From positions 265,813 to 329,812 of the forward strand of contig NZ_CP120998.1 in NCBI RefSeq assembly GCF_030719295.1: DNA of 64,000 bases. The letters run 5' to 3'. Below the pieces are notes generated by a model. That model was given only the letters and a program-made list of their open reading frames with translations. It had not been told where the DNA came from and ran no database searches. The stretch comes from Streptomyces sp. Mut1. GTDB taxonomy: Bacteria > Actinomycetota > Actinomycetes > Streptomycetales > Streptomycetaceae. Below are positions 25,330-35,553 of this stretch, piece by piece (the first letter of the stretch is position 1; every line of letters begins with the position of its first letter). Made by a program: the position numbers and the translations under genes.

Positions 25330-26229
25330 ATGGATCAGCAGGACAGAAATCACGGATACGCGCGTCATTGCGCTCAGGCAGTGAACGCGCTTCATTCAAT
25401 TCCCTATTTCACAAGCGATTTGGCCACCGAAGTCGGGCCGTTCGGCATCGATGATCATTCGAGCGTCTACCTTGCCGGCCGCGCGTCCGCACTGGGCATC
25501 GTGGACCCCGCTGTGGTGACTGCTGTATTCAACTCCTTCGCCCCCCGTCTCGTCGCCGAAAGAATTCCCGCGCTCTGGGATCTCATATCGCCCGGACAGG
25601 CCCTGCGGGCCCGCGAGAACGCCGTCGCCGCCGCCCTCGAACGCCTGCTGGGGACCGAGACCGTGCGCTCCGCGGAGCTGTCGGAGGCGGCGAAGCTCGC
25701 GACCGCCGCGGCCGAGGCGGGTGCGCTGCCCGGACGCCCGCTGTACGCGGCGAACTCCGCGCTCGACCTGCCGGAACGCCCCCACACGGCCCTGTGGCAC
25801 GCGGCGACGATGCTGCGCGAGCACCGGGGCGACGGACACGTCGCCGTCCTCGGCCACTTCGAACTGACCGGCGTCGACTCGCTCGTGATCGACTGCGCCA
25901 GCAGCCACGGCATGGCCAAGGAGATCGTCATGCCCATGCGCGGCTGGACGGAGGCCGAGTGGTCGGCCGGACGGGAGCGCCTCGCCGACCGCGGACTGGT
26001 CGACGCGGAGGGCAGGATCACCCCGCGCGGCACGGCGCTCAGGGACGAAGTGGAGGCGGAGACGACCCGGCTCGACCGCCGCCCCTACGACGCCCTGGGA
26101 GCCGCGGGCGTCGAACGGCTGGCCCGCTACGTGCACCGGCTCGTCGGGACCGCCGCCGACGCCGGGGTCTTCCCGCCCCCGCTGCGCGGCTTCTTCGCGC
26201 CCGCGGCCGATGTCTGGAACGCGCTCTGA
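25330..26229 (+). CDS. SalK/SCO6745-like protein
   Basis: 299 residues from the ATG at 25330 (MDQQDRNHGYARHCAQAV), preceded by GAGGG; an in-frame ATG at 25297 is an alternative. The sequence NALHSIPYFTSDLATEVGPFGI, ASALGIVDPAVVTAVFNSFAP and the final third, with a winged-helix look (MRGWTEAEWSAGRERLADRGLV), resemble SalK/SCO6745 family proteins. These have a conserved N-terminal region and an HTH-like C-terminal part and occur in several antibiotic clusters with no settled role. It is the first gene of the operon continuing into P450 and ferredoxin (31-bp gap). Function unknown; regulatory or accessory roles are both possible. Confidence 0.55.
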   Translation: MDQQDRNHGYARHCAQAVNALHSIPYFTSDLATEVGPFGIDDHSSVYLAGRASALGIVDPAVVTAVFNSFAPRLVAERIPALWDLISPGQALRARENAVAAALERLLGTETVRSAELSEAAKLATAAAEAGALPGRPLYAANSALDLPERPHTALWHAATMLREHRGDGHVAVLGHFELTGVDSLVIDCASSHGMAKEIVMPMRGWTEAEWSAGRERLADRGLVDAEGRITPRGTALRDEVEAETTRLDRRPYDALGAAGVERLARYVHRLVGTAADAGVFPPPLRGFFAPAADVWNAL

Positions 26230-26260
26230 CCCCGCAGCCCGCCCCCGGAGAGGACCAGCC

Positions 26261-27523
26261 ATGACGCTGTCGACGCCGACACCGGCGCAACCACCCGCCG
26301 CCCTGTTCTCGCCCGCCTACTACCAGGACCCGCACACCACCCTCGCCTGGCTGCGGGAGAACTCCCCGGTCCACGAGTTCCGCTTCCCGGCCGGCGACGT
26401 AAGAACCTGGCTCGTGACCCGCTACGACGACGTCAAGGCCGTACTCGCCGACCAGCGCTACAGCGCGGAGGCCTCCACCTGGGCCAACGACGAGTTCCGC
26501 GCCGCCGGCCTGGTCGCCGCCGAGGGCACCATCCTGGGGCGTGGCATCTCCGTGGTCGACCCGCCGCACCACACCAAGCTGCGGCGGCGGGCGATGGGGG
26601 CCTTCACCACCCGGCGGGTGGAACAGTGGCGCACGACCGTCCAGGAACAGGTCGACCGGGTCCTCGCCGACTGCGCGCGCCGCGACACCTTCGACGTCAT
26701 GGACGACTACGCGGGCGAGGTGTCCGCCGGCGTCCTGGGCGAGATCCTCGGCATGCGCATCGAACGCCACCGCGAACTGGTCAGCGCGCTCAACGAGGCG
26801 TTCCCGTCCGACCCCGCGCTCATGCACAAGGTGCCCGAGGCGTTCGGCCGGATCTGCGAGTACGCGGCCGAACTGGTCGCCGACAAGCGCAGCAAGCCCG
26901 CCGACGACCTGACCTCCGCCCTGATCCGGGGCGTGGACGACGACGAGGAGCTGACCGAGGACGAGCTGATCGGCCTCGTCGCCGCCATCATCATGGGCGG
27001 CAGCGACACCGTGCGCGGCTTCATCGGCAACGCCGTCCTCTCGCTGCTCGACCACCCCGGCCAGGCCGAGCTGCTGCGGGCCCGGCCCGAGCTGGCCGAA
27101 CCGGCCGTCGAGGAACTCCTGCGCTACGACGGGGCGCTGAGCACCGCCCTGTTCCGGGTCACCACACAGGAGGTGGAACTCGCCGGCACCGTCCTGCCCG
27201 CAGGTGCCCCGGTGATCGTCGGACTCCTGGCGGCCAACCGCGACCCGCGCCGCTTCGAACGGCCCGAGCTGCTGGACCTCGGGCGCCAGGGCCACCGGCA
27301 CGTCGGCTTCGGGCACGGGCTGCACAACTGCCTGGGCGCGGCACTGGCCCGTCTGGAGGGCGCCATCGCCATCCCCGCCCTCATCGACCGCTTCCCGGAA
27401 CTGGTCCTCGACGCGCCCCGGGACTCCGTGCGGTACATCGACAACTGGGCGATCCGCCGCCTGGTCGCGCTGCCCGTCGCCGCGTCGCCGAAGGCCGCCG
27501 CGCGGGCATCCCGGGAGGCCTGA
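26261..27523 (+). CDS. Cytochrome P450 monooxygenase
   Basis: 420 residues, soluble bacterial class I P450. The I-helix oxygen-activation motif is IMGGSDTVRGF, the K-helix ExxR is EELLRYDG, and the heme loop FGHGLHNCLG carries the cysteine ligand. The length is standard. The ATG at 26261 follows GGAGAGGA. The adjacent [3Fe-4S] ferredoxin gene (34 bp downstream) is its likely electron donor, while the ferredoxin reductase must come from the host. It probably hydroxylates or couples the polyketide or a side precursor. The exact site cannot be read from sequence. Confidence 0.95.
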   Translation: MTLSTPTPAQPPAALFSPAYYQDPHTTLAWLRENSPVHEFRFPAGDVRTWLVTRYDDVKAVLADQRYSAEASTWANDEFRAAGLVAAEGTILGRGISVVDPPHHTKLRRRAMGAFTTRRVEQWRTTVQEQVDRVLADCARRDTFDVMDDYAGEVSAGVLGEILGMRIERHRELVSALNEAFPSDPALMHKVPEAFGRICEYAAELVADKRSKPADDLTSALIRGVDDDEELTEDELIGLVAAIIMGGSDTVRGFIGNAVLSLLDHPGQAELLRARPELAEPAVEELLRYDGALSTALFRVTTQEVELAGTVLPAGAPVIVGLLAANRDPRRFERPELLDLGRQGHRHVGFGHGLHNCLGAALARLEGAIAIPALIDRFPELVLDAPRDSVRYIDNWAIRRLVALPVAASPKAAARASREA

Positions 27524-27556
27524 CGTGCGTGCCCCCAACGGCCCCGGGCGGCCGTC

Positions 27557-27802
27557 ATGAGCGCCTCCGCCCGGATCGACCGCACGCTGTGCCTCGGGAC
27601 GGGGCTGTGCGAGTCGATGGCACAGGACCTGTTCCTCCTGGACGACGAAGGACTCGCCGTGCCACTGCCCGGCGACGGAGGCGACGAACGGACGGAGCTG
27701 CTGCGGTCCATCGCAGACTGCTGCCCGACCGGCGCGATCACCGTCACCGAGAAGGGCCCCGGCGCGGCCGCACGCGAGAACGCACACGAGAGCAAGGGGT
27801 GA
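27557..27802 (+). CDS. Single-cluster ferredoxin
   Basis: 81 residues: RIDRTLCLGTGLCESMAQDLF, then ADCCPTGAITV. The cysteine spacing (C-x5-C near the N-terminus, with Gly/Thr in place of a fourth cysteine, and CCP near the C-terminus) fits the [3Fe-4S] ferredoxins that serve P450s in Streptomyces. The acidic middle (LDDEGLAVPLPGDGGDE) is usual. The C-terminal tail is about 10 residues longer than the core fold. It lies between the P450 and an FAD monooxygenase in one operon. Confidence 0.9.
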   Translation: MSASARIDRTLCLGTGLCESMAQDLFLLDDEGLAVPLPGDGGDERTELLRSIADCCPTGAITVTEKGPGAAARENAHESKG

Positions 27803-27808
27803 GACGGC

Positions 27809-29302
27809 ATGCAGGGGCAGTCCGCACAGCGGGACACCGACGTCGTCGTGGCAGGAGCGGGACCCGCGGGGCTCATGCTGGCCGCCGAACTACGGCTGGC
27901 CGGTGCCGAGGTCGTGGTCCTGGAACAGGAGAGCGGGCCGACCGCCGAGTCGCGCGGCATGGGATTCACCGCCCGCACCCTGGAGGTGTTCGACCAGCGC
28001 GGGCTGCTGCCGAGGTTCGGTGAGCTGAAACGTTCCCCCGGCGGCCACTTCGGCAGCGTCCCGGTCGACTTCGCGACCGGCGACGGACGCCACGCCAGTG
28101 TCACCGGCATCTCCCAGGCCCGTACCGTCGCCGCGCTGGGGGAGTGGGCGGCGGAGCTCGGCGCCGACATCCGGCGCGGCCACCGGCTGACCCGCTTCAC
28201 CGACAACGGCGACCGGGTCGAGGTATGGGCCGACGGCCCCGACGGCGAGGCCGGGCTGACCGCGTCCTACCTCGTCGGGTGCGACGGCGGCCGCAGCACC
28301 GTCCGCCGGGCCGGCGGCTTCGACTTCCCCGGCACCGACGCCACCGCCGAACTGCTGCTCGCCGATGTGAAGGACCTCCGGCTCCCGCCGAAATGGTCCG
28401 GCGAGCGCCGCCCCGGAGGCATGCTGCTCGCCGCACCCCTGGGCGGCGGAATGGTCCGGATCGTCGTCTCCGAGCACGGCAGGGCGCCGCGGGAACGCAC
28501 CGGGCCCCCGGCCTTCAGCGAAGTGGCCGACGCCTGGAAACGGGTCAGCGGCGACGACATCACCGGCGCCACACCCGTCTGGGTCAGCTCCTTCGGGGAC
28601 GCGGCCAGACAGGCGTCCGCGTACCGCAAGGGCCGGGTCCTGCTCGCCGGGGACGCCGCGCACGTCCACCTGCCCGCCAGCGGCCAGGGCATGAACGTCA
28701 GCATCCAGGACGCCGTCAACCTCGGCTGGAAACTGGGCGCCGTCGTCACCGGCCGCGTACCCGGAACACTCCTGGACAGCTACCACACGGAACGCCACCC
28801 GGTCGGCGCCGAACTGCTGCGCAACACCCGGGCCCAGGCCTCACTGTTCCTCGGCGGACCCGAGATGCAGCCCCTGCGCGACGTCCTCACCCAGGTCTTC
28901 GGCGGCGAGGAGGCCGCACTGCTGCTGGCGGGGCTCGTCAGCGGCCTGGAGATCCGCTACGACGTCGGACCCGGCGACCACCCGCTGCTCGGGCGGCGGC
29001 TGCCGGACATCCCGCTGGTCCTGGACGACGGGGAGAAGACCCGCAGCACCCGGCTGCTCCACCCCGCCCGCGGCGTCCTGCTGTCCCTGGGCACCGACCC
29101 CGCACCCGCGCGCACCGCCGGCCGCTGGGCGCCCCGGGTGGACGTCGTACGCTCCGCCCGCCCCGACGGCACCGGACCGGCCGGCGAGACGGTCGACGCC
29201 GACGCCGTACTGGTGCGCCCCGACGGCTACGTGGCCTGGGTGGCCGGATCCGGCGACCTCTCCACCGCCCTGCACCACTGCTTCGGCGAGCCCACCGGCT
29301 GA
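27809..29302 (+). CDS. FAD-dependent aromatic monooxygenase (PgaE/RdmE type), copy 1
   Basis: 497 residues, class A flavoprotein hydroxylase. FAD-binding GxGxxG is VVVAGAGPAGLMLAAELRLA near residue 12; [19 protein letters not shown] is typical of polyketide hydroxylases; the DG motif is GCDGGRSTVRR; the GD motif is [20 protein letters not shown]. The C-terminal thioredoxin-like domain (about 400-497) lacks a CxxC, as in PgaE. It is about half identical by eye to the enzyme at 30834-32303, so the cluster carries two PgaE-like oxygenases plus a third fused to a reductase. One probably performs C12-type quinone hydroxylation of the angucyclinone; the other is a specialised duplicate. Confidence 0.93.
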   Translation: MQGQSAQRDTDVVVAGAGPAGLMLAAELRLAGAEVVVLEQESGPTAESRGMGFTARTLEVFDQRGLLPRFGELKRSPGGHFGSVPVDFATGDGRHASVTGISQARTVAALGEWAAELGADIRRGHRLTRFTDNGDRVEVWADGPDGEAGLTASYLVGCDGGRSTVRRAGGFDFPGTDATAELLLADVKDLRLPPKWSGERRPGGMLLAAPLGGGMVRIVVSEHGRAPRERTGPPAFSEVADAWKRVSGDDITGATPVWVSSFGDAARQASAYRKGRVLLAGDAAHVHLPASGQGMNVSIQDAVNLGWKLGAVVTGRVPGTLLDSYHTERHPVGAELLRNTRAQASLFLGGPEMQPLRDVLTQVFGGEEAALLLAGLVSGLEIRYDVGPGDHPLLGRRLPDIPLVLDDGEKTRSTRLLHPARGVLLSLGTDPAPARTAGRWAPRVDVVRSARPDGTGPAGETVDADAVLVRPDGYVAWVAGSGDLSTALHHCFGEPTG

Positions 29303-29333
29303 GCCCGGCCACCCCACGAGACAGGAGACGACC

Positions 29334-29993
29334 ATGACCAGGACCCGGACCCAGCAGGCGGCCGCACCCGTCATCGACCGCGGGGACGCGCACGCCGTCT
29401 TCATGACCTACTGGCACGTGGCCGGTCAGGAGCAGGGCCGCGCCGTTCTCGACGAGATCGCGGACGCCTGGGAAGAGGCGTCCCGGCCCGCGGACATCCT
29501 CTCCTTCTCCTGCTACCTGAGCACCGGCAGCGACGACTTCACCGCGATGACGTACGCCCAGTGCGCGCACCCCGACGGCTACCGCCCCTTCATCCGCGCC
29601 CTGCCCACGCCGGCCGCACGGGTCGAGCCGGTCGAGTACCGCCTGCACCGGAGCGTGCCGCTCGCCCCCGGGACCGGGCCGGCCGCCTCGGTGGTCATCG
29701 CCAGCTTCGACGTCGACGGCCGCGAACGCCAGGAGCACATCGTCTCCTCCGTCACGGAGAACATCGAGAAGTCACCCCGTACCGACCAGCGCGGACTGAT
29801 CGCCTCCCACTTCCACCTCAGCGTCGACGGCACCCGCGTCATCAACTTCGCCGAGTGGACGAGCGACGAGGAGCACATCGCGTTCCTGGAGGGCGCCACC
29901 CGGCACCGGTCGCTGCGCCTGGCCACCCGGACCCCGGGCGTCCGCCCCATCGGCTTCACCCGCTACCACCTGTATCGCGCCATCGGCTCCTGA
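29334..29993 (+). CDS. Didomain ABM-superfamily monooxygenase, copy 1
   Basis: 219 residues formed by two dimeric alpha-beta barrel (antibiotic biosynthesis monooxygenase) repeats, about 20-110 and 120-215. Each ends in the WTS or AQ...H hallmark: FTAMTYAQCAHPDGYRPFI and VINFAEWTSDEEHIAFL. Members include cofactor-free quinone-forming anthrone oxygenases and, in angucycline pathways, reduced-flavin-using B-ring-opening oxygenases such as GilOII, JadG and AlpJ. A flavin reductase gene is present at 43109. The RBS is AGGAGACG before 29334. A second homologue follows at 30104. Confidence 0.85.
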   Translation: MTRTRTQQAAAPVIDRGDAHAVFMTYWHVAGQEQGRAVLDEIADAWEEASRPADILSFSCYLSTGSDDFTAMTYAQCAHPDGYRPFIRALPTPAARVEPVEYRLHRSVPLAPGTGPAASVVIASFDVDGRERQEHIVSSVTENIEKSPRTDQRGLIASHFHLSVDGTRVINFAEWTSDEEHIAFLEGATRHRSLRLATRTPGVRPIGFTRYHLYRAIGS

Positions 29994-30103
29994 TGAATGG
30001 CTGACAGGGTACAAATCGGATCATTGGACTCCGGCTTTTGCCATCATGGTTGACGGCCCGGCAGTGATGACGGTCCGACAGTGACGGCACGAAGGAGAAG
30101 CCC

Positions 30104-30742
30104 ATGGCCGATGCCCCCAGTCCCTTTCCGGACGTCGCCCGCACGGATACCGGAGTCGCGCTCGTGACCCCGCTGTACGTCGGGGGCCCCGGACACCAGC
30201 GCGCGGAGGCGGAACGGGTCCTGGCCCCGTACAGAAACGGTTCGCTGCCCGAGGGCTTCCTCTCCGTGAGCGTCTTCACCAGCACCGAGGGCGAGAACGT
30301 GCTCACGTACGCCCAGTGGACCTCCGACGACGCCTACCGCGCGTTCGTACGGGACGGCGGCCTAGGCGAACCGGACGAGAACACCACCGAGCCGGTCCGC
30401 TACAAGCTCTACCGGGGCCGGGTCCTGGAACCCGGCAGCGTCCCCACCATGCTGGTGCCCCCCGTCTTCGACGTGGACGGCCGGGACCGGCAGCGGCGCT
30501 CGATCGACAACCTCATCGACGGGCCGCTCGGCACCCCGTTCCCCGGCCTGGTCGCCTCCCACTTCCACATCAGCCTCGACGGCACCCGCGTCCTCAACTG
30601 GGCCGAGTGGGTCGACGAGGACGCCCATGTGGGCTTCATGAAGAGCAGCCGCCCCAAGGAGTGCCTGGAGGCCATCACGATGCCCGGCGTCCGCGGCATA
30701 GGCGGCAAGAGGTACGTCCTCGCGGGTGCCGTGACCCGCTGA
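30104..30742 (+). CDS. Didomain ABM-superfamily monooxygenase, copy 2
   Basis: 212 residues, same two-repeat architecture as the upstream gene (VLTYAQWTSDDAYRAFV in the first half, VLNWAEWVDEDAHVGFM in the second), but with clearly divergent sequence. The promoter-sized 110-bp gap before it and the strong terminator after it (30759-30788) suggest that it may have its own expression control. Two unlike ABM didomain enzymes could perform successive oxidations, for instance quinone formation and Baeyer-Villiger-like B-ring cleavage. Alternatively one may be non-catalytic. The ATG at 30104 follows GAAGGAGAAG. Confidence 0.85.
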   Translation: MADAPSPFPDVARTDTGVALVTPLYVGGPGHQRAEAERVLAPYRNGSLPEGFLSVSVFTSTEGENVLTYAQWTSDDAYRAFVRDGGLGEPDENTTEPVRYKLYRGRVLEPGSVPTMLVPPVFDVDGRDRQRRSIDNLIDGPLGTPFPGLVASHFHISLDGTRVLNWAEWVDEDAHVGFMKSSRPKECLEAITMPGVRGIGGKRYVLAGAVTR

Positions 30743-30758
30743 CTTCACGGCTTCCCGG

Positions 30759-30788
30759 AACGGCCCAGGTCCTCGGACCTGGGCCGTT
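30759..30788 (+). terminator. Strong intrinsic terminator
   Basis: AACGGCCCAGGTCC (30759-30772) and GGACCTGGGCCGTT (30775-30788) form a perfect 14-bp stem with a 2-nt loop, followed by CGTCTTTT. It lies between the second ABM gene and the FAD monooxygenase that begins the core polyketide operon, so at least two transcripts are expected. Confidence 0.88.
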
Positions 30789-30833
30789 CGTCTTTTCCGG
30801 ATCGTCCCGCGCAGGACCGAACAAGGAGGGTGC

Positions 30834-32303
30834 ATGGACACTCAAGTGATCGTCGTCGGAGCCGGACCGGCCGGAATGATGCTCGCCGGTGAACTGCGGC
30901 TGGCCGGGGTCGACGTCGTCGTCCTCGAAAAGCTCGCCCGGCGGACCGGGGAATCACGGGGACTGGGCTTCACCGCCCGCACGATGGAGGTCTTCGACCA
31001 GCGCGGTCTGCTCTCCCGGTTCGGTGACATCGAGGTCAGCGACCAGGGACACTTCGGCGGCCTGCCGATCGACTTCTCCATCCTGGACGGCGCCCACCAG
31101 GCCGCCAAGACCATCCCCCAGTCACACACCGAAACCGTGCTGGAGGAGTGGGTCACCTCCCTAGGCGGCGACATACGGCGCAGCCACGAACTGCTCTCCG
31201 TCAAGGACGCCGGAGACCACGTCGAGGCGGAGGTACGCGGCCCCGAAGGCGTCCACCGGCTGACCGCGCCCTACCTCGTGGGATGCGACGGCGGGCGCAG
31301 CCTGGTCCGCAAGGAAGCCGGATTCGAATTCCCCGGCACCGCCTCGACGATGGAGATGTTCCTCGCCGACGTGAAGGGGCTCGACCTGTCGCCCCGCATG
31401 ATCGGCGAGACACTGCCCGGCGGCATGGTCATGGTGGGACCGCTCCCGGGCGGCGTCACCCGGCTGATCGTGTGCGAGCGCGGAACACCGCCCCAGCGGC
31501 GCGAGACCCCGCCGTCGTACGACGAGGTGGCCGCCGCCTGGAAGCGGCTGACCGGGGACGACATCTCCCACGGCGAACCGGTCTGGGTCAGCTCCTTCGG
31601 GGACGCCACCCGCCAGGCCACCCACTACCGGCAGGGCCGCGTCCTGCTGGCCGGCGACTCCGCGCACATCCACCTGCCGGCCGGCGGCCAGGGCATGAAC
31701 ACCAGCATCCAGGACGCCGTCAACCTCGGCTGGAAGCTCGCGGCCGTCGTCCGGGGCCGGATGGACGACGCGTTCCTGGACACCTACCACGACGAACGCC
31801 ACCCCGTGGGCAAGCGCCTCCTGATGAACACCCGGGCCCAGGGCCTGCTGTTCCTCAGCGGCGCCGAGGTCCAGCCCCTGCGGGACGTCTTCAAGGAACT
31901 CATCGCCTACGAACCGGTCGGCCGCCACCTGGCCGCCATGGTCAGCGGACTGGAGATCCGCTACGGCATCGCCGCCGGCACCCACCCCCTGCTCGGCCGC
32001 CGGATGCCGGACCTGCGGCTGACCGGCATCACCAGCCCCGGCAGCAGCACCGAGGCCCTGCACGGCGCCCGCGGCGTCCTCCTCGACCTCACGGACAACA
32101 CCGAACTGCGCCGCCGCGCGGCCGGCTGGACGGACCGCGTGGACGTGGTGACCGCCGAACCGAAGGCCCTGCCGGACGACGGATCACTGGACGGCACCAC
32201 CGCCGTTCTCATCCGCCCCGACGGCTACGTGGCCTGGGCCGCACCGGGAAGCCACAGCGACCTCCCGATGGCCCTGGAGCGCTGGTTCGGACCGGCGCGC
32301 TGA
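30834..32303 (+). CDS. FAD-dependent aromatic monooxygenase (PgaE type), copy 2
   Basis: 489 residues. The motifs are those of the class: [17 protein letters not shown] (FAD), [37 protein letters not shown], and [20 protein letters not shown] with GD. Immediately after it come a TcmI-type cyclase, KS-alpha, CLF, ACP, KR, aromatase and fused oxygenase-reductase. This is the gene order of pgaE-F-A-B-C-D-L-M and other angucycline clusters, so this copy is the positional PgaE equivalent. It probably hydroxylates the early angucyclinone (prejadomycin-type) intermediate. The ATG at 30834 follows AAGGAGG. Confidence 0.94.
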   Translation: MDTQVIVVGAGPAGMMLAGELRLAGVDVVVLEKLARRTGESRGLGFTARTMEVFDQRGLLSRFGDIEVSDQGHFGGLPIDFSILDGAHQAAKTIPQSHTETVLEEWVTSLGGDIRRSHELLSVKDAGDHVEAEVRGPEGVHRLTAPYLVGCDGGRSLVRKEAGFEFPGTASTMEMFLADVKGLDLSPRMIGETLPGGMVMVGPLPGGVTRLIVCERGTPPQRRETPPSYDEVAAAWKRLTGDDISHGEPVWVSSFGDATRQATHYRQGRVLLAGDSAHIHLPAGGQGMNTSIQDAVNLGWKLAAVVRGRMDDAFLDTYHDERHPVGKRLLMNTRAQGLLFLSGAEVQPLRDVFKELIAYEPVGRHLAAMVSGLEIRYGIAAGTHPLLGRRMPDLRLTGITSPGSSTEALHGARGVLLDLTDNTELRRRAAGWTDRVDVVTAEPKALPDDGSLDGTTAVLIRPDGYVAWAAPGSHSDLPMALERWFGPAR

Positions 32304-32336
32304 CCCCCGTACACCCCAGAGAAGAGAGAAGAGACC

Positions 32337-32666
32337 ATGCACAGCACCTTGATCGTCGCGCGGATGGACCCGGGTTCCGGACCCGATGTAGCCGGTCTGT
32401 TCGAGGCCTTCGACAAGACGGAGATGCCGCACCTCATGGGCACCCGGCGCCGCCAGCTGTTCTCCTACCGCGGCCTGTACTTCCACCTCCAGGAATTCGA
32501 CGAGGACAACGGCGGCCGGCTGATCGAACAGGCCAAGACCGACCCCCGGTTCATCGCCATCAGCGACGACCTCAAGCCGTTCATCGAGGCCTACGACCCC
32601 GCCACCTGGCGCTCGCCCGCCGACGCGATGGCGACCCGCTTCTACCACTGGGATGGTTCCGCGTGA
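32337..32666 (+). CDS. TcmI-family polyketide cyclase
   Basis: 109 residues, dimeric alpha-beta barrel cyclase: [42 protein letters not shown] (the RRQLFSY...YFHL block is typical) and the end [10 protein letters not shown]. It directs closure of later rings; PgaF and JadI act with the aromatase to give the benz[a]anthracene skeleton. The stop overlaps the KS-alpha GTG (GTGA), ensuring coupled translation. The ATG follows AGAAGAGA. Confidence 0.93.
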   Translation: MHSTLIVARMDPGSGPDVAGLFEAFDKTEMPHLMGTRRRQLFSYRGLYFHLQEFDEDNGGRLIEQAKTDPRFIAISDDLKPFIEAYDPATWRSPADAMATRFYHWDGSA

Positions 32667-33934
32667 CCGGGCGCAGGGTGGTCATCACCGGCATCGGCGT
32701 CCTCGCCCCCGGCGGCGTCGGGGTCAAGGACTTCTGGAGCCTGCTCAGCGAGGGCCGCACCGCCACCCGCGGCATCACCTTCTTCGACCCCGCGCCGTTC
32801 CGGTCCCGGGTGGCCGCCGAGATCGACTTCGACGCCGAGGCGAGCGGCCTGAGCCCCCAGGAGATCCGGCGCATGGACCGGGCGGCGCAGCTCGCGATCG
32901 TCGCCACCCGGGAAGCGGTCGCCGACAGCGGCCTCGACGTGGGCGCCATGGACCCGTACCGGCTCGGCGTCACGATCGGCAGCGCGGTCGGCGCGACCAT
33001 GGGGCTCGACGAGGAGTACCGCGTCGTCAGCGACGAGGGCCGGCTGGACCTGGTCGACCACGAGTACGCCATCCCCCACCTCTACAACTACTTCGTCCCC
33101 AGCTCCTTCGCCGCCGAGGTCGCCTGGGCCGTGGGCGCGCAGGGCCCCAGCACCGTCGTGTCGACCGGCTGCACCTCCGGCCTGGACTCCGTCGGATACG
33201 CCGTCGAGCTGCTGCGCGAGGGCTCGGTGGACGTCATGATCGCCGGAGCCTCCGACGCCCCGATCTCCCCGATCACGATGGCGTGCTTCGACGCGATCAA
33301 GGCGACCACCCCGCGCGACGACGCCCCCGAGCAGGCCTCCCGGCCCTTCGACGGCACCCGCAACGGATTCGTCCTGGGCGAGGGGTCCGCGGTGTTCGTC
33401 CTGGAGGAACTGGAGAGCGCCCGGCGGCGGGGCGCGCACATCTACGCCGAGATCTCCGGCTACGCCTCCCGCTGCAACGCCTTCCACATGACCGGGCTGC
33501 GCCCCGACGGCGAGGAGATGGCCGAGGCCATCAGGGTGGCCCTGGACGAGGCCCGGATCGCCGGTGACCGTATCGACTACATCAACGCGCACGGCTCCGG
33601 CACCAAGCAGAACGACCGGCACGAGACCGCCGCGTTCAAGAAGAGCCTCGGCGACCACGCCTACCGCACCCCGGTCAGCTCCATCAAGTCGATGGTGGGG
33701 CACTCGCTGGGCGCGATCGGATCCATCGAGATCGCCGCCTGCGCCCTGGCCATGGAGAACAACGTCGTTCCCCCCACGGCCAACCTGCACACAGCCGACC
33801 CCGAGTGCGACCTCGACTACGTGCCGCTCACCGCGCGGGACCACCGCACGGACACGGTGCTCACCGTGGGCAGCGGATTCGGCGGATTCCAGAGCGCCAT
33901 GGTGCTGGCGCGGGTCGAAGGGAGCACGCGATGA
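32663..33934 (+). CDS. Type II PKS ketosynthase alpha subunit
   Basis: 423 residues from the GTG at 32663. Catalytic Cys170 is in [18 protein letters not shown]; the histidines are in [12 protein letters not shown] and [10 protein letters not shown]. With the chain-length factor it builds the decaketide chain from malonyl-ACP. The start [15 protein letters not shown] and the end [14 protein letters not shown] are standard. It is coupled to the cyclase upstream and the CLF downstream (ATGA overlap). It is closest in layout to the angucycline KS PgaA/JadA. The extender supply is likely from the two carboxylase beta/epsilon pairs. Confidence 0.97.
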   Translation: MTGRRVVITGIGVLAPGGVGVKDFWSLLSEGRTATRGITFFDPAPFRSRVAAEIDFDAEASGLSPQEIRRMDRAAQLAIVATREAVADSGLDVGAMDPYRLGVTIGSAVGATMGLDEEYRVVSDEGRLDLVDHEYAIPHLYNYFVPSSFAAEVAWAVGAQGPSTVVSTGCTSGLDSVGYAVELLREGSVDVMIAGASDAPISPITMACFDAIKATTPRDDAPEQASRPFDGTRNGFVLGEGSAVFVLEELESARRRGAHIYAEISGYASRCNAFHMTGLRPDGEEMAEAIRVALDEARIAGDRIDYINAHGSGTKQNDRHETAAFKKSLGDHAYRTPVSSIKSMVGHSLGAIGSIEIAACALAMENNVVPPTANLHTADPECDLDYVPLTARDHRTDTVLTVGSGFGGFQSAMVLARVEGSTR

Positions 33935-35151
33935 CGACATCGGTCGTGATCACCGGTCTGGGCGTCGCCGCCCCCAACGGCCTGGGCAAGGAGGACTTCT
34001 GGGAGGCCACCCGCGAGGGGCGGAGCGGAATCGGACCCCTCACCCGGTTCGACGGCTCGGGCTACCCGGCGAAGCTGGCCGGCGAGGTGCCCGGCTTCGA
34101 CGCGAAGGAACACCTGCCGAGCCGGCTGCTCCCGCAGACGGACCGGATGACCCGGCTCGCCCTGGTCGCCACCGACTGGGCCCTGGCCGACGCCGGAATC
34201 AAGCCCCAGGAGGCCGAGGGCTTCGAGATGGGCGTCGTCACGGCCAGCTCGTCGGGCGGCTTCGAGTTCGGCCAGAACGAGCTGCGGAAGCTGTGGAGCA
34301 AGGGCAGCCAGCACGTCAGCGCCTACCAGTCCTTCGCCTGGTTCTACGCCGTCAACAGCGGCCAGATCTCCATCCGCAACGGCATGAAGGGGCCCAGCGG
34401 TGTCCTGGTGAGCGACCAGGCGGGCGGCCTCGACGCCGTCGCGCACGCGCGCCGCCAGATCCGCAAGGGCACCGGGATGATCGTCTCCGGCAGCATCGAC
34501 GCCTCCGTCTGCCCCTGGGGCTGGGTCGCCCAGCTCGCGAGCGGACGCCTGAGCACCGTCGAGGACCCCGCCCGCGCCTACCTGCCGTTCGACCCCCGGG
34601 CCGCCGGCCACGTCGCGGGCGAGGGCGGCGCGATGCTCATCCTGGAACAGGCCGACAAGGCGCGCCGCCGCGGCGCCCGGATCTACGGCGAGGTCGCCGG
34701 ATACGGCGCCACGTTCGACCCGAAGCCCGGCAGCGGCGCCGAACCCGGCCTGCGCAAGGCCATCGAACTGGCCCTGGCCGACGCCGGCACCGCGCCCGGC
34801 GACGTCGACGTGGTCTTCGCCGACGCGGCGGCCGTACCGGAACTGGACCGGGCCGAGGCCGACGCGATCAACACGGTCTTCGGGCCGCGCGCGGTCGCCG
34901 TCACCGCGCCGAAGACGATGACCGGCCGCCTCTACTCCGGGGCGGCACCGCTCGACCTGGCCACCGCGCTGCTGGCGATGGAATCCGGGCTGATCCCGCC
35001 CAGCACCAACACCGAACCCGACCCGGCCCTCGGCCTTGACCTCGTCACCGGCGACGCCCGGCCCGCCCGGGTGAACACCGCGCTGGTGCTGGCCCGCGGC
35101 CACGGCGGCTTCAACTCCGCGGTGCTGCTGCGCACCGCCCCCACCGGCTGA
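33931..35151 (+). CDS. Type II PKS chain-length factor (KS-beta)
   Basis: 406 residues. The active-site Cys is replaced by Gln163 in [12 protein letters not shown], the mark of CLF subunits, which decarboxylate malonyl-ACP for priming and set chain length with KS-alpha. The start [17 protein letters not shown] and the closing [16 protein letters not shown] are typical. The ATG overlaps the KS-alpha stop. A decaketide (C20) product fits the angucycline context, but chain length cannot be proven from these motifs alone. Confidence 0.96.
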   Translation: MTTSVVITGLGVAAPNGLGKEDFWEATREGRSGIGPLTRFDGSGYPAKLAGEVPGFDAKEHLPSRLLPQTDRMTRLALVATDWALADAGIKPQEAEGFEMGVVTASSSGGFEFGQNELRKLWSKGSQHVSAYQSFAWFYAVNSGQISIRNGMKGPSGVLVSDQAGGLDAVAHARRQIRKGTGMIVSGSIDASVCPWGWVAQLASGRLSTVEDPARAYLPFDPRAAGHVAGEGGAMLILEQADKARRRGARIYGEVAGYGATFDPKPGSGAEPGLRKAIELALADAGTAPGDVDVVFADAAAVPELDRAEADAINTVFGPRAVAVTAPKTMTGRLYSGAAPLDLATALLAMESGLIPPSTNTEPDPALGLDLVTGDARPARVNTALVLARGHGGFNSAVLLRTAPTG

Positions 35152-35225
35152 TCCGGCCGGACACGGCACGACCTCTCTCCCGTACACAACCGGCACGAAC
35201 CCTCAGAAGGAAGGCAGGACAGACG

Positions 35226-35495
35226 GTGAGCACTCAGCCGTTCACGATCGAGGACCTCAAGCGAATCCTGCTCGAAGGCTCCGGCGCCGCGGAGGACGTG
35301 GACCTCGACACCGACATCCTGGACCAGGAGTTCGAGGACCTCGGCTACGACTCCCTGGCACTGCTGGAGACCAGCAGCCGGATCGAACGCACCTACGGCA
35401 TCACGATCTCCGACTCCATCCTGGCCGACGCGACGACCCCGCGCGCCCTGGTCGGAGCCGTCAACGAGCACCTGGCCGAGGACGCCGCGGCCTGA
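35226..35495 (+). CDS. Acyl carrier protein of the type II PKS
   Basis: 89 residues. The phosphopantetheine attachment Ser43 is in EDLGYDSLALLET, within an acidic four-helix protein (MSTQPFTIEDLKRILLEGSG at the start). The GTG at 35226 follows GAAGGAAGG and comes 74 bp after the CLF gene. It must be activated by a PPTase such as the one encoded at 6195-7007. It holds the growing chain for KS, KR and cyclases. Confidence 0.95.
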   Translation: MSTQPFTIEDLKRILLEGSGAAEDVDLDTDILDQEFEDLGYDSLALLETSSRIERTYGITISDSILADATTPRALVGAVNEHLAEDAAA

Positions 35496-35553
35496 CCCCC
35501 GCCGCACCTCTCGCGTACCGCACGCACCTCATCCACCGTTCACGGGAGCAGCC